Shown: piece after piece, positions 12,074 through 23,085 of the stretch
How positions within the stretch are numbered: the stretch's first letter is position 1
Layout: the number at the start of each line of letters is the position of its first letter
Source: Xestospongia muta
Taxonomy: Eukaryota; Porifera; Demospongiae; Haplosclerida; Petrosiidae
DNA length: 64,000 bases
Direction of reading: 5' to 3'
Assembly (NCBI GenBank): GCA_963693285.1
Contig: OY848919.1
Location: 8,365,461 to 8,429,460, forward strand
Made by a program: the position numbers and the translations under genes
The notes under the pieces: model-generated
Told to the model about the DNA's origin: nothing
The model's input: the letters and a program-made list of their open reading frames with translations, nothing else
The model's database searches: none

Positions 12074-15000
12074 ATTTAGACTACTTGATTAGTATATATA
12101 AGACAGATAAACTTACTAAACTCTTTAGATCAGCTTATTTAACCAGTTTTCACAGTTAATTTCTAATCTTTTTTAACTTTCAAAAAGCTCTAAACTCTTT
12201 ATTTTAGAGTTTTAACCTATTTAGACTACTTTATTAGTATATTTAAGACAGATAAAGTTACGAAACTCTTTAGATCAGCTTATTTAACCAGTTTTCACAG
12301 TTAATTTCTAATCTTTTTTAACTTTCAAAAAGCTCTAAACTCTTTATTTTAGAGTTTTAACCTTTTAGACTACTTTATTAGTATATTTAAGAATGAAAAA
12401 CTTACTAAACTCTTTAGACGAGCTTATTTAACCAGTTTTCACAGTTAATTTCTAATCTTTTTTAACTTTCAAAAAGCTCTAAACTCTTTATTTTAGAGTT
12501 TTAACCTATTTAGACTACTTTATTAGTATATTTAAGACTCATAAACTTACTAAACTCTTTAGATCACCTTATTTAACAAGTTTTCACATTTAATTTCTAA
12601 TCTTTTTTAACTTTCAAAAAGCTCTAAACTCTTTATTTTAGAATTTAAACCTATTTAGACAGCTTTATTAGTATATTTAAGACAGATAAACTTACTAAAT
12701 TCTTTAGATCAGTTTATTTAACCAGTTTTCACAGTTAATTTCTAATCTTTTTTAACTTTCAAAAAGGTCTAAACTCTTTATTTTAGAGTTTTAACCTATT
12801 TAGACTACTTTATTAGTATATTTAAGACTCATAAACTTACTAAACTCTTTAGATCAGCTTATTTAACCAGTTTTCACAGTTAATTTCTAATCTTTTTTAA
12901 CTTTCAAAAAGCTCTAAACTCTTTATTTTAGAGTTTTAACCTATTTAGACTACTTTATTACTATATTTAAGATAGATAAACTTACTAAACTCTTTAGATC
13001 AGCTTATTTAAACAGTTTTCACAGTTAATTTCTAATCTTTTTTAACTTTCAAAAAGCTTTAAACTCTTTATTTTAGAGTTTTAACCTATTTAGACTACTT
13101 TATTAGTATATTTAAGACAGATAAACTTACTAAACTCTTTAGATCAGCTTATTTAACCAGTTTTCACTGTTATTTTCTAATATTTTTTTAGTTTCAAGAA
13201 GCTCTAAACTGTTCATTTTAGAGTTTTAACCTATTTAGACTACTTTATTAGTATATATAAGACAGACAAACTTACTAAACTTTTTAGATCAGCTTATTTA
13301 ACCAGTTTTCACTGTTATTTTGTAATATTTTTTAACTTTCAAAAAGCTCTAACCTGTTCATTTTAGAGTTTTTATCTATTTAGACTACTTTATTAGTATA
13401 TATAAGACTGATAAACTTACTAAACTCTTTAAATCAGCTTATTTAACCAGTTTTGACTGTTAATTTTTAATCTTTTTTAACTTTCAAAAAGCTCTATACG
13501 CTTTATTTTAGAGTTTTGACCTATTTAGACTACTTTATTAGTATATTTAAGACAGATAAACTTACTAAACTCTTTAGATCAGCTTATTTAACCAGTTTTC
13601 ACTGTTATTTTCTAATATTTTTTAACTTTCAAGAAGCTCTAAACTGATCATTTTAGAGTTTTAACCTATTTAGACTACTTTATTAGTATATATAAGACAG
13701 ACAAACTTACTAAACTCTTTAGATCAGCTTATTTAACCAGTTTTCACTGTTATTTTCTAATATTTTTTAACTTTCAAAAAGCTCTAACCTGTTCATTTTA
13801 GAGTTTTTATCTATTTAGACTACTTTATTAGTATATATAAGACAGTTAAACTTACTAAACTCTTTAGATCAGCTTATTTAACCAGTTTTGACTGTTAATT
13901 TTTAATCTTTTTTAACTTTCAAAAAGCTCTATACGCTTTATTTTAGAGTTTTGACCTATTTAGACTACTTTATTAGTATATATAAGACAGATAAACTTAC
14001 TAAACTCTTTAGATCAGCTTATTTAACCAGTTTTCACACTTAATTTCTAATCTTTTTTAACTTTCAAAAAGCTCTAAACTCTTTATTTTAGAGTTTTAAC
14101 CTATTTAGACTACTTTATTACTATATATAAGACAGATAAACTTACTAAACTCTTTAGATCAGCTTATTTAACCAGTTTTCACAGTTAATTTCTAATCTTT
14201 TTTAACTTTCAAAAAGCTCTAAACTCTTTCTTTTAGAGTTTTAACCTATTAAGACTACTTTATTAGTATATTTAAGATAGATAAACTTACTAAACTCTTT
14301 AGATCAGCTTATTTAACCAGTTTTCACAATTACTTTGTAATCTTTTTTAACTTTCAAAAAGCTTTAAACTCTTTATTTTAGAGTTTAAACCTATTTAGAC
14401 TACTTTATTAGTATATTTAAGACTGATAAACTTACTAAACTCTTCAGATCAGCTTATTTAACCAGTTTTCACAGTTAATTTCTAATCTTTTTTAACTTTC
14501 AAAAAGCTCTAAACTCTTTATTTTAGAGTTTTAACCTATTTAGACTACTTTAATAATATATTTAAGACAGATAAACTTACTAAACTCTTTAGATCAGCTT
14601 ATTTAACCAGTTTTCACAGTTAATTTCTAATCTTTTTTAACTTTCAAAAAGCTCTAAACTCTTTATTTTAGAGTTTTGACCTATTTAGACTACTTTATTA
14701 GTATATATAAGAGAGATAAACTTACTAAACTCTTTAGATCAGCTTATTTAACCAGTTTTCACAGTTAATTTCTAATCTTTTTTAACTTTCAAAAAGCTCT
14801 AAACTCTTTAGAGTTTTGACCTATTTAGACTACTTTATTAGTATATATAAGAGAGATAAACTTACTAAACTCTTTAGATCAGCTTATTTAACCAGTTTTC
14901 ACAGTTAATTTCTAATCTTTTTAACTTTGAAAAAGCTCTAAACTCTTTATTTTAGAGTTTTAACCTATATAGACTACTTTATTAGTATATTTAAGACTGA

Positions 15001-17870
15001 TAAACTTACTAAACTCTTTAGATCAGCTTATTTAACCAGTTTTCACAGTTAATTTCTAATCTTTTTTAACTTTCCAAAAGCTCTAAACTCTTTATTTTAG
15101 AGTTTTAACCTATTTAGACTACTTTATTAGTATATTTAAGACTGATACAATTACTAAACTCCTTAGATCAGGTTATTTAACCAATTTTAACAGTTAATTT
15201 CTAATCTTTTTTAACTTTCAAAAAGCTCTAAACTCTTTATTTTAGAGTTTTAACCTATTTAGACTACTTTATTAGAATATATATGACAGATAAACTTACT
15301 AAACTCTTTAGATCAGCTTATTTAACCAGTTTTCACAGTTAATTTCTAATCTTTTTTAACTTTCAAAAAGCTCTAAACTCTTTATTTTAGAGTTTTAACC
15401 TATTTACACTACTTTATTAGTATATTTAAGACTGATAAACTTACTAAACTCTTTAGATCAGTTTATTTAACCAGTTTTCACAGTTAATTTCTAATCTTTT
15501 TTAACTTTCAAAAAGTTCTAAACTCTTTATTTTAGAGTTTTAACCTATTTAGACTACTTTATTAGTATATTTAAGACTGAAAACTTACTAAACTCTAGAT
15601 CAGCTTATTTAACCAGTTTTCACAGTTAATTTCTAATCTTTTTTAACTTTCAAAAAGCTCTAAACTCTTTATTTTAGAGTTTTGACCTATTTAGACTACT
15701 TTATTAGTATATATAAGAGAGATAAACTTACTAAACTCTTTAGATCAGCTTATTTAACCAGTTTTCACAGTTAATTTCTAATCTTTTTAACTTTGAAAAA
15801 GCTCTAAACTCTTTATTTTAGAGTTTTAACCTATATAGACTACTTTATTAGTATATTTAAGACTGATAAACTTACTAAACTCTTTAGATCAGCTTATTTA
15901 ACCAGTTTTCACAGTTAATTTCTAATCTTTTTTAACTTTCCAAAAGCTCTAAACTCTTTATTTTAGAGTTTTAACCTATTTAGACTACTTTATTAGTATA
16001 TTTAAGACTGATACAATTACTAAACTCCTTAGATCAGGTTATTTAACCAATTTTAACAGTTAATTTCTAATCTTTTTTAACTTTCAAAAAGCTCTAAACT
16101 CTTTATTTTAGAGTTTTAACCTATTTAGACTACTTTATTAGAATATATATGACAGATAAACTTACTAAACTCTTTAGATCAGCTTATTTAACCAGTTTTC
16201 ACGGTTAATTTCTAATCTTTTTTAACTTTCAAAAAGCTCTAAACTCTTTATTTTAGAGTTTTAACCTATTTACACTACTTTATTAGTATATTTAAGACTG
16301 ATAAACTTACTAAACTCTTTAGATCAGTTTATTTAACCAGTTTTCACAGTTAATTTCTAATCTTTTTTAACTTTCAAAAAGTTCTAAACTCTTTATTTTA
16401 GAGTTTTAACCTATTTAGACTACTTTATTAGTATATTTAAGACTGAAAACTTACTAAACTCTAGATCAGCTTATTTAACCAGTTTTCACAGTTAACTTCT
16501 AATCTTTTTTAACTTTCAAAAAGCTCTAAACTCTTTATTTTAGAGTTTTAACCTATTTAGACTACTTAATTACTATATTTAAGATAGATAAACTTACTAA
16601 ACTCTTTAGATCAGCTTATTTAACCCGTTTTTAAACAGTTAATTTCTAATCTTTTTTAACTTTCAAAAAGCTCTAAACTCTTTATTTTAGAGTTTTAACC
16701 TATTTAGACTACTTTATTAGTATATTTAAGACTGATAAACTTACTAAACTCTTTAGATCAGCTTATTTAACCAGTTTTCACTGTTATTTTCTAATATTTT
16801 TTAACTTTCAAGAAGCTCTAAACTCTTCATTTTAGAGTTTTAACCTATTTAGACTACTTTATTAGTATATATAAGACAGACAAACTTACTAAACTCTTTA
16901 GATAAGCTTATTTAACCAGTTTTCACTGTTATTTTCTAATATGTTTTAACTTTCAAAAAGCTCTAAACTCTTCATTTTAGATTTTTAATCTATTTAGACT
17001 ACTTTATTAGTATATATAAGACAGATAAACTTACTAAACTCTTTAGATCAGCTTGTTTAACCAGTTTTAACAGTTAATTTTTAATCTTTTTTAACTTTCA
17101 AAAAGCTCTATACGCTTTATTTTAGAGTTTTGACCTATTTAGACTACTTTATTAGTATATATAAGACAGATAAACTTACTAAACTCTTTAGATCAGCTTA
17201 TTTAACCAGTTTTCACAGTTAATTTCTAATTTTTTTTAACTTTCAATAAGCTCTAAACTCTTTATTTTAGAGTTTTAACCTATTTAGACTACTTTATTAG
17301 TATATTTAAGACTGATAAACTTACTAAACTCTTTAGATCAGCTTATTTAACAAGTTTTCAGTTAATTTTTAATCTTTTTTAACTTTCAAAAAGCTCTAAA
17401 CTCTTTATTTTAGAGTTTTAACCTATTTAGACTACTTTATTAGTATATTTAAGACTGATAAACTTACTAAACTCTTTAGATCAGCTTATTTAACCAGTTT
17501 TCACAGTTAATTTCTAATCTTTTTTAACTTTCAAAAAGCTCTAAACTCTTTATTTTAGAGTTTTAACCTATTTAGACTACTTTATTAGTATATTTAAGAC
17601 TGATAAACTTACTAAACTCTTTAGATCAGCTTATTTAACCAGTTTTCACAGTTAATTTCTAATCTTTTTTAACTTTCAAAAAGCTCTAAACTCTTTATTT
17701 TAGAGTTTTAACCTATTTAGACTACTTTATTAGTATATTTAAGACTGATAAACTTACTAAACTCTTTAGATCAGCTTATTTAACCAGTTTTCACAGTTAA
17801 TTTCTAATCTTTTTTAACTTTGAAAAAGCTCTAAACTCTTTATTTTAGAATTTAAAGCTATTTAGGCAGC
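12074..17870 (+). repeat. Satellite array block 3, forward orientation
   Basis: Same monomer and orientation as block 1, about 40 copies by length. It includes a variant subset with ttttcactgttattttctaa and gttcattttagag, near 13163, 13597 and 16776. The right end is an abrupt switch at 17870/17871, where ctatttaggcagc runs into reverse gtttagtaagtttatcag. Confidence 0.96.
14820..16470 (+). repeat. Tandem duplication of an ~866-bp, six-monomer unit
   Basis: The rare variant gatacaattactaaactcc occurs at 15144 and 16010, 866 bp apart. Flanking variants (gagagataaac, ctatatagactac, gaatatatatgac, and a shortened actgaaaacttac) recur in the same order. Two nearly identical copies lie head to tail. 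Confidence 0.8.
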
Positions 17871-20800
17871 GTTTAGTAAGTTTATCAGTCTTATAAATAC
17901 TAATAAAGTCGTCTAAATAGGTTAAAACTCTGAAATAAACAGTTTAGAGCTTCTTGAAAGCTAAAAAAGATTAGAAATTATCTGTGAAAACTGGTTAAAT
18001 AAGCTGATGTAAAGAGTTTAGTAAGTTTATCTATCTTAAATAAAGCAATAAAGTAGTCTAAATAGGTTAAAACTCTAAAATAAAGAGTTTAGAGCTTTTT
18101 GAAAGTTAAAAAAGATTAGAAATTAACTGTGAAAACTGGTTAAATAAGCTGATCTAAAGAGTTTAGTAAGTTTATCTGTCTTAAATATACTAATAAAGTA
18201 GTCTAAATAGGTTAAAACTCTTTTTGAAATTTAAAAATGATTAGTAATTAGCTAATAAATCTGGTTAAATATCTAAAGAGTTTAGTAAGTATAAGCTAAA
18301 GAGTTTAGTAAGTTTATCTGTCTTAAATATACTAATGAAGTAGTCTAAATACGTTAAAACTCTAAAATAAACTGTTTAGAGCTTTTTGAACGCTAAAAAA
18401 AGATTAGAAATTAACTTTGAAAACTTGTTAAATAAGGTGATCTAAAGAGTTTAGTAAGTTTTTCTGTCTTAAATATACTAACAAATTAGTCTAAATAGGT
18501 TAAAACTCTAAAATAAACTGTTTAGACCTTTTTGAAAGTTAAAAAAGATTAGTAATTAACTATTAAAACTGGATAAATAAGCTGATCTAAAGAGTTTAGT
18601 AAGTTTATCTGTCTTAAATATACTAATGAAGTAGTCTAAATAGGTTAAAACTCTAAAATAAAGAGTTTAAAGCTTTTTGAAAGTTAAAAAATATTAGAAA
18701 TTAACTGTGAAAACTTGTTAAATAAGCTGATCTAAAGGTTCTAGTAAGTTTATCTGTCTTAAATATACTAATAAAGTAGTCTAAATAGGTTAAAACTCTA
18801 AAATGAACTGTTTAGATCTATTTGAAAGTAAAAAAAAAATTAGTAATAACTATGAAAACTGGTTAAATAAGCTGATCTAAAGAGTTTAGTAAGGTTATCT
18901 GTCTTAAATATACCAATAAAGTAGTCTAAATAGGTTAAAAATCTAAAATAAACTCTTAAGAGCTTTTGGAAAGTTAAAAATGATTAGGAATTAACTATTA
19001 AAACTGGTAAAATATCTAAAGAGTTTAGTTAGTTTAAGCGAAAGAGTTTTGTAAGTTTATCTGTCTTAAATATTCTAATAAAGTAGTCTAAATATGTTAA
19101 AACTCTAAAATAAAGTGTTTAGAGCTTTTAGAAAGTTAAAAAAAATTAGAATTTAACTGTGAAAACTGGTTAAATAAGCTGATCTAAAGAGTTTAGTAAG
19201 TTTATCTGTCTTAAATATACTAATAAAGTAGTATAAATAGGTTAGCCTATAAAATAAACTGTTTAAAGCTTTTAGAAAGTTGAAAAAGATTACTATTTAA
19301 GTATGAAAATTGGTTAAATAAGCTGATCTAAAGAATTTAGTAAATTTTTCTGTCTTAAATATACTAATTAAGTAGTCTAAATAGGTTAACCTATAAAATA
19401 AACTGTTTAAAGCTTTTAGAAAGTGAAAAAGATTACTATTTAACTATGAAAACTGGTTAAATAAGCCAATCTAAAGAGTTTATTATGTTTTTCTGTCTTA
19501 AATATACTAATAAAGTAGTCTAAATAGGTTAAAACTCTAAAATAAACTGTTTAGAGCTATTTGAAAGTTAAAAAAGATTCGTAATTAACTATTAAAACTG
19601 GTTAAATAAGCTGATCTAAGGAGTTTAGTAAGTTTTTCTGTCTTAAATATACTAATAAAGTAGTCTAAATAGGTTAAAACTCTAAAATAAACTGTTTAGA
19701 GCTTTTTGAAAGTTAAAAAAGATTAGTAATTAACTATTAAAACTGGATAAATAAGCTGATCTAAAGAGTTTAGTAAGTTTATCTGTCTCAAATATACTAA
19801 TGAAGTAGTCTAAATAGGTAAAAACTCTAAAATAAAGAGTTTAAAGCTTTTTGAAAGTTAAAAAATATTAGAAATTAACTGTGAAAAAGGGTTAAATAAG
19901 CTGATTTAAAGGGGTTAGTAAGTTTATCTGTCTTAAATATGCTAATAAAGTAGTCTAATAGGTTAAACTCTAAAATAAACAGTTTAGTGCTATTTGAAAG
20001 TTGAAAAAGATTAGAAATTAACTGTGAAAACTGGTTAAATAAGCTGATATAAAGAGTTTAGTAAGTTTATCTGTCTTAAATATACTAATAAAGTAGTCTA
20101 AGGAGGTTAAAATTCTAAAATAAAGTGTTTAGAGCTTTTTGAAAGTTGAAAAAGATTAGAAATTAACTGTGAAAACTGGTTAAATGAGATGATCTAAAGA
20201 GTTTAGTAAGTTTATCTGTCTTAAATATACTAATAAAGTAGTCTATGTAGGTTAAAACTCTAAAATAAACAGTTTAGTGCTATTTGAAAGTTAAAAAAGA
20301 TTAGAAATTAACAGTAAAACCTGGTTAAATAAGCTGATCTAAAGGGTTTACTAAGTTTATCTGTCTTAAATATACTAATAAAGTAGTCTAAGTAGGTTAA
20401 AACTCTAAAATAAAGTGTTGAGAGCTTTTTGAAAGTTAAAAAAGATTAGAAATTAACTGTGAAATCTGGTTAAATAAGCTGATCTAAAGAGTTTAGTAAG
20501 TTTATCTCTCTTAAATATACTAATAAAGTTGTCTAAGTAGGTTAAAACTCTAAAATAAAGTGTTGAGAGCTTTTTGAAAGTCAAAAAAGGTTAGAAATTA
20601 ACTGTGAAAACTGGTTAAATAAGCTGATCTAAAGAATTTAGTAAGTTTATCTCTCTTAAATATACTAATAAAGTAGTCTAAGTAGGTTCAAACAGTAAAA
20701 TAAAGAGTTTAGAGCTTTTTGAAAGTTAAAAAAGATTAGAAATTAATTGTGAAAACTGGTTAAATAAGCTGATCTAAAGAGTTTAGTAAGTTTATCTGTC

Positions 20801-21988
20801 TTAAATATACTAATAAAGTAGTCTAAATAGGTTAAAACTCTAAAATAAACTGTTTAGACGTTTTTGAAAGTTAAAAAAGATTACAAATTAACTGTGAAAA
20901 CTGGTTAAATAAGTTGATCTAAAGAGTTTAGTAAGTTTATCTGTGTTAAATATACTAATAAAGTAGTCTAAATAGGTTAAAACTCTAAAATAAACTATTT
21001 AGAGCTTTTAGAAAGTTAAAAAGATTACCAACTAACTATGAAAACTGGTTAAATAAGCTGATCTAAAGAGTTTAGTAAGTTTATCTGTCTTAATTATACT
21101 AATAAAGTAGTATAAATAGGTTAAAACTATAAAATAATCTGTTTAGAGCTTTTAGAAAGTTGAAAAAGATTACTAATTGACTATGAAAACTGGTTAAATA
21201 AGCTGATCTAAAGGGTTTACTAAGTTTTTCTGTCTTAAATATACTAATAAAGTAGTCTATGTAGGTTAAAACTCTAAAATAAACTGTTTAGAGCTTTTTG
21301 AATGTTGAAAAAGATTAGAAATTAATTGTAAAAACTGGTTAAATAAGCTGATCTAAAGAGTTTAGTAAGTTTATCTGTCTTAAATATACTAATAAAGTAG
21401 TCTAAATAGTTTAAAACTCTAAAATAAACTGTTTAGAGCTTTTTGAAAATTAAAAAAGATTAGAAATCAATTGTGAAAAGTGGTTAAATAAGCTGATCTA
21501 AAGAGTTTAGTAAGTTTATCTGTCTTAAATATACTAATAAAGTAGTCAAAATAGGTTAAAACTCTAAAATAAACTGTTTAGAGCTTTTTGAATGTTGAAA
21601 AAGATTAGAAATTAATTGTGAAAACTGGTTAAATAAGCTGATCTAAAGAGTTTAGTAAGTTTATCTGTCTTAAATATACTAATAAAGTAGTCTAAATAGT
21701 TTAAAACTCTAAAATAAAGAGTTTAGAGCTTTTTGAAAGTTAAAAAAGATTAGAAAATATCTGTGAAATCTGGTTAAATAAGCTGATCTAAAGAGTAGAG
21801 TAAGTTTATCTGTCTTAAATATACTAATTAAGTAGTCTAAATAGGTTGAAACTCTAAAATAAAGAGTTTAGAGCTTTTTTAAAGTTAAAAAAGATTGGAA
21901 TCTAACTGTGAAAACTGGTTAAAAAAGCTGATCTAAAGAGTTTAGTAAGTTTATCTGTCTTAAATATACTAATAAGTAGTCTAAATAG
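17871..21988 (-). repeat. Satellite array block 4, inverted orientation, before the retroelement
   Basis: About 28 inverted monomers of the same satellite. Copies here are more divergent and mix two subfamilies: one with aaataaagagtttagagc and attagaaattaactgtg, the other with aaataaactgtttagagc and attagtaattaactatg. Several monomers are rearranged, for example near 18280 and 19020. The block is interrupted by a retroelement and continues in the same orientation and phase after it. Confidence 0.95.
21977..21988. repeat. Target-site duplication, left copy (tagtctaaatag)
   Basis: The 12 bases tagtctaaatag occur immediately left of the inserted element and again immediately right of it at 23141-23152. 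They belong to the satellite monomer (normal context aagtagtctaaataggtt), so the satellite is intact once one copy is removed. This shows insertion of the element into a pre-existing array. Confidence 0.9.
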
Positions 21989-22085
21989 TGAGGTAGGAAC
22001 TTTGTTTATCACATTGTTCATATTTAGATATAGAATTTAATTGAGCTTTATGAACGTGATATAATTCTGAAAAAAGGTAACAGAA

Positions 22086-22112
22086 CGTTTCGGCGAAAGG
22101 CCTTCATCAGCT
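22086..22112 (-). ncRNA. Hammerhead-like core motif, mirror copy (tentative)
   Basis: On the minus strand this reads ctgatga, a short GGC-cttt-GCC hairpin, gaaac and gttctgtt. The ctgatga box matches the canonical hammerhead core better than the plus-strand copy does. The same reservations apply: an unpaired A after the first box and no clear helix I. Confidence 0.3.
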
Positions 22113-22314
22113 GTTTATGAAACAATGGCAAAAAAAACAGTCACTTATATAGCAAATGCATGATGTTTACAATTATTATGTAGGCCAGAAGTTGTCCTAG
22201 GGAGATAGGGAAGGACGCTAAGTTGTACCATGTTGGAGATCACGAGTATAGAGTTGTACCACGAAACACGAAAAGAACGCGAACTAGTTAATTAATTATG
22301 GGAGGGGCTATGAG

Positions 22315-22567
22315 TTATAAAGATCGTGTACTGCAGAATAGAGAGGTCCAGGTAGGATTGATGATTAAGCCTGGATCAGAGTTGATGGTGTTGCTAGTGG
22401 TTTTGATGTAGATGGCTTCTTTAGTTCTTCGCTTCCACCAGTTGATTTCTTGTTCTAATATTCTGCTTTCGAACCATAGAATCCTGTGTCCTGTGTCAAT
22501 GTAGTGGCATGCAAGAGCGTTGTTGGTATCTCTATTCATGACAGCTCTTTTATGTTCAGCTATCCTA
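22315..22567 (-). pseudogene. Penelope-like GIY-YIG endonuclease fragment, minus-strand copy
   Basis: The mirror copy in the left arm is identical in protein from RIAEHKRAV to the stop at 22315. It lacks the IGETGRTLKT segment, which occurs only in the plus copy, so the minus copy is truncated about 30 bp earlier. The junction between the two copies is therefore at 22567/22568 with no filler. Like its partner it is a 5'-truncated fragment without a start of its own. Confidence 0.78.
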
Positions 22568-22849
22568 ATCGGGGAAACAGGCAGAACATTGAAGACTAGG
22601 ATAGCTGAACATAAAAGAGCTGTCATGAATAGAGATACCAACAACGCTCTTGCATGCCACTACATTGACACAGGACACAGGATTCTATGGTTCGAAAGCA
22701 GAATATTAGAACAAGAAATCAACTGGTGGAAGCGAAGAACTAAAGAAGCCATCTACATCAAAACCACTAGCAACACCATCAACTCTGATCCAGGCTTAAT
22801 CATCAATCCTACCTGGACCTCTCTATTCTGCAGTACACGATCTTTATAA
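22568..22849 (+). pseudogene. Penelope-like GIY-YIG endonuclease fragment, plus-strand copy
   Basis: The reading frame beginning at 22568 gives IGETGRTLKTRIAEHKRAV and then motifs ACHYIDTGH, EQEINWWKRRTKEAIYI, SDPGLIINPTW and a TAA stop at 22847-22849. The IGETGR...R..EH+RA pattern, the later W.KRR.KEAIYI block and the terminal NP.W are characteristic of the C-terminal GIY-YIG domain of Penelope-like retroelements. That domain nicks target DNA in the full protein. The catalytic N-terminal part of the domain and the whole reverse transcriptase are missing. The frame is open upstream to 22520, but those codons are the antisense of the other arm and are not element protein. Not a functional gene by itself. 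Confidence 0.8.
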
Positions 22850-23048
22850 CTCATAGCCCCTCCCATAATTAATTAACTAGTTCGCGTTCTTTTCGTGTTT
22901 CGTGGTACAACTATATACTCGTGATCTCCAACATGGTACAACTTAGCGTCCTTCTCTATCTCCCTAGGACAACTTCTGGCCTACATAATAATTGTAAACA
23001 TCATGCATTTGCTATATAAGTGACTGTTTTTTTGCCATTGTTTCATAA

Positions 23049-23085
23049 ACAGTTGATGAAGGCCTTTGGCCGAAACGTTCTGTTA
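23049..23085 (+). ncRNA. Hammerhead-like core motif in the retroelement 3' region (tentative)
   Basis: The sequence contains ttgatga (ctgatga in the mirror copy), a GGCC-ttt-GGCC hairpin, GAAAC, then guucuGUU. This resembles a hammerhead ribozyme core with a very short helix III and a possible cleavage site after GUU. Hammerhead motifs are known in Penelope-like elements. Against it: an extra A lies between ctgatga and helix II, the plus copy has t for the first core C, and I cannot draw a convincing helix I. It may be a decayed or coincidental motif. Confidence 0.3.

Noticed and set aside
22315..22644. A 109-codon frame on the minus strand and its twin at 22520-22849 as two host genes
   Set aside because: They are the two arms of one palindrome; the first ~16 codons of each are the antisense of the other arm, and the rest is a Penelope GIY-YIG fragment.
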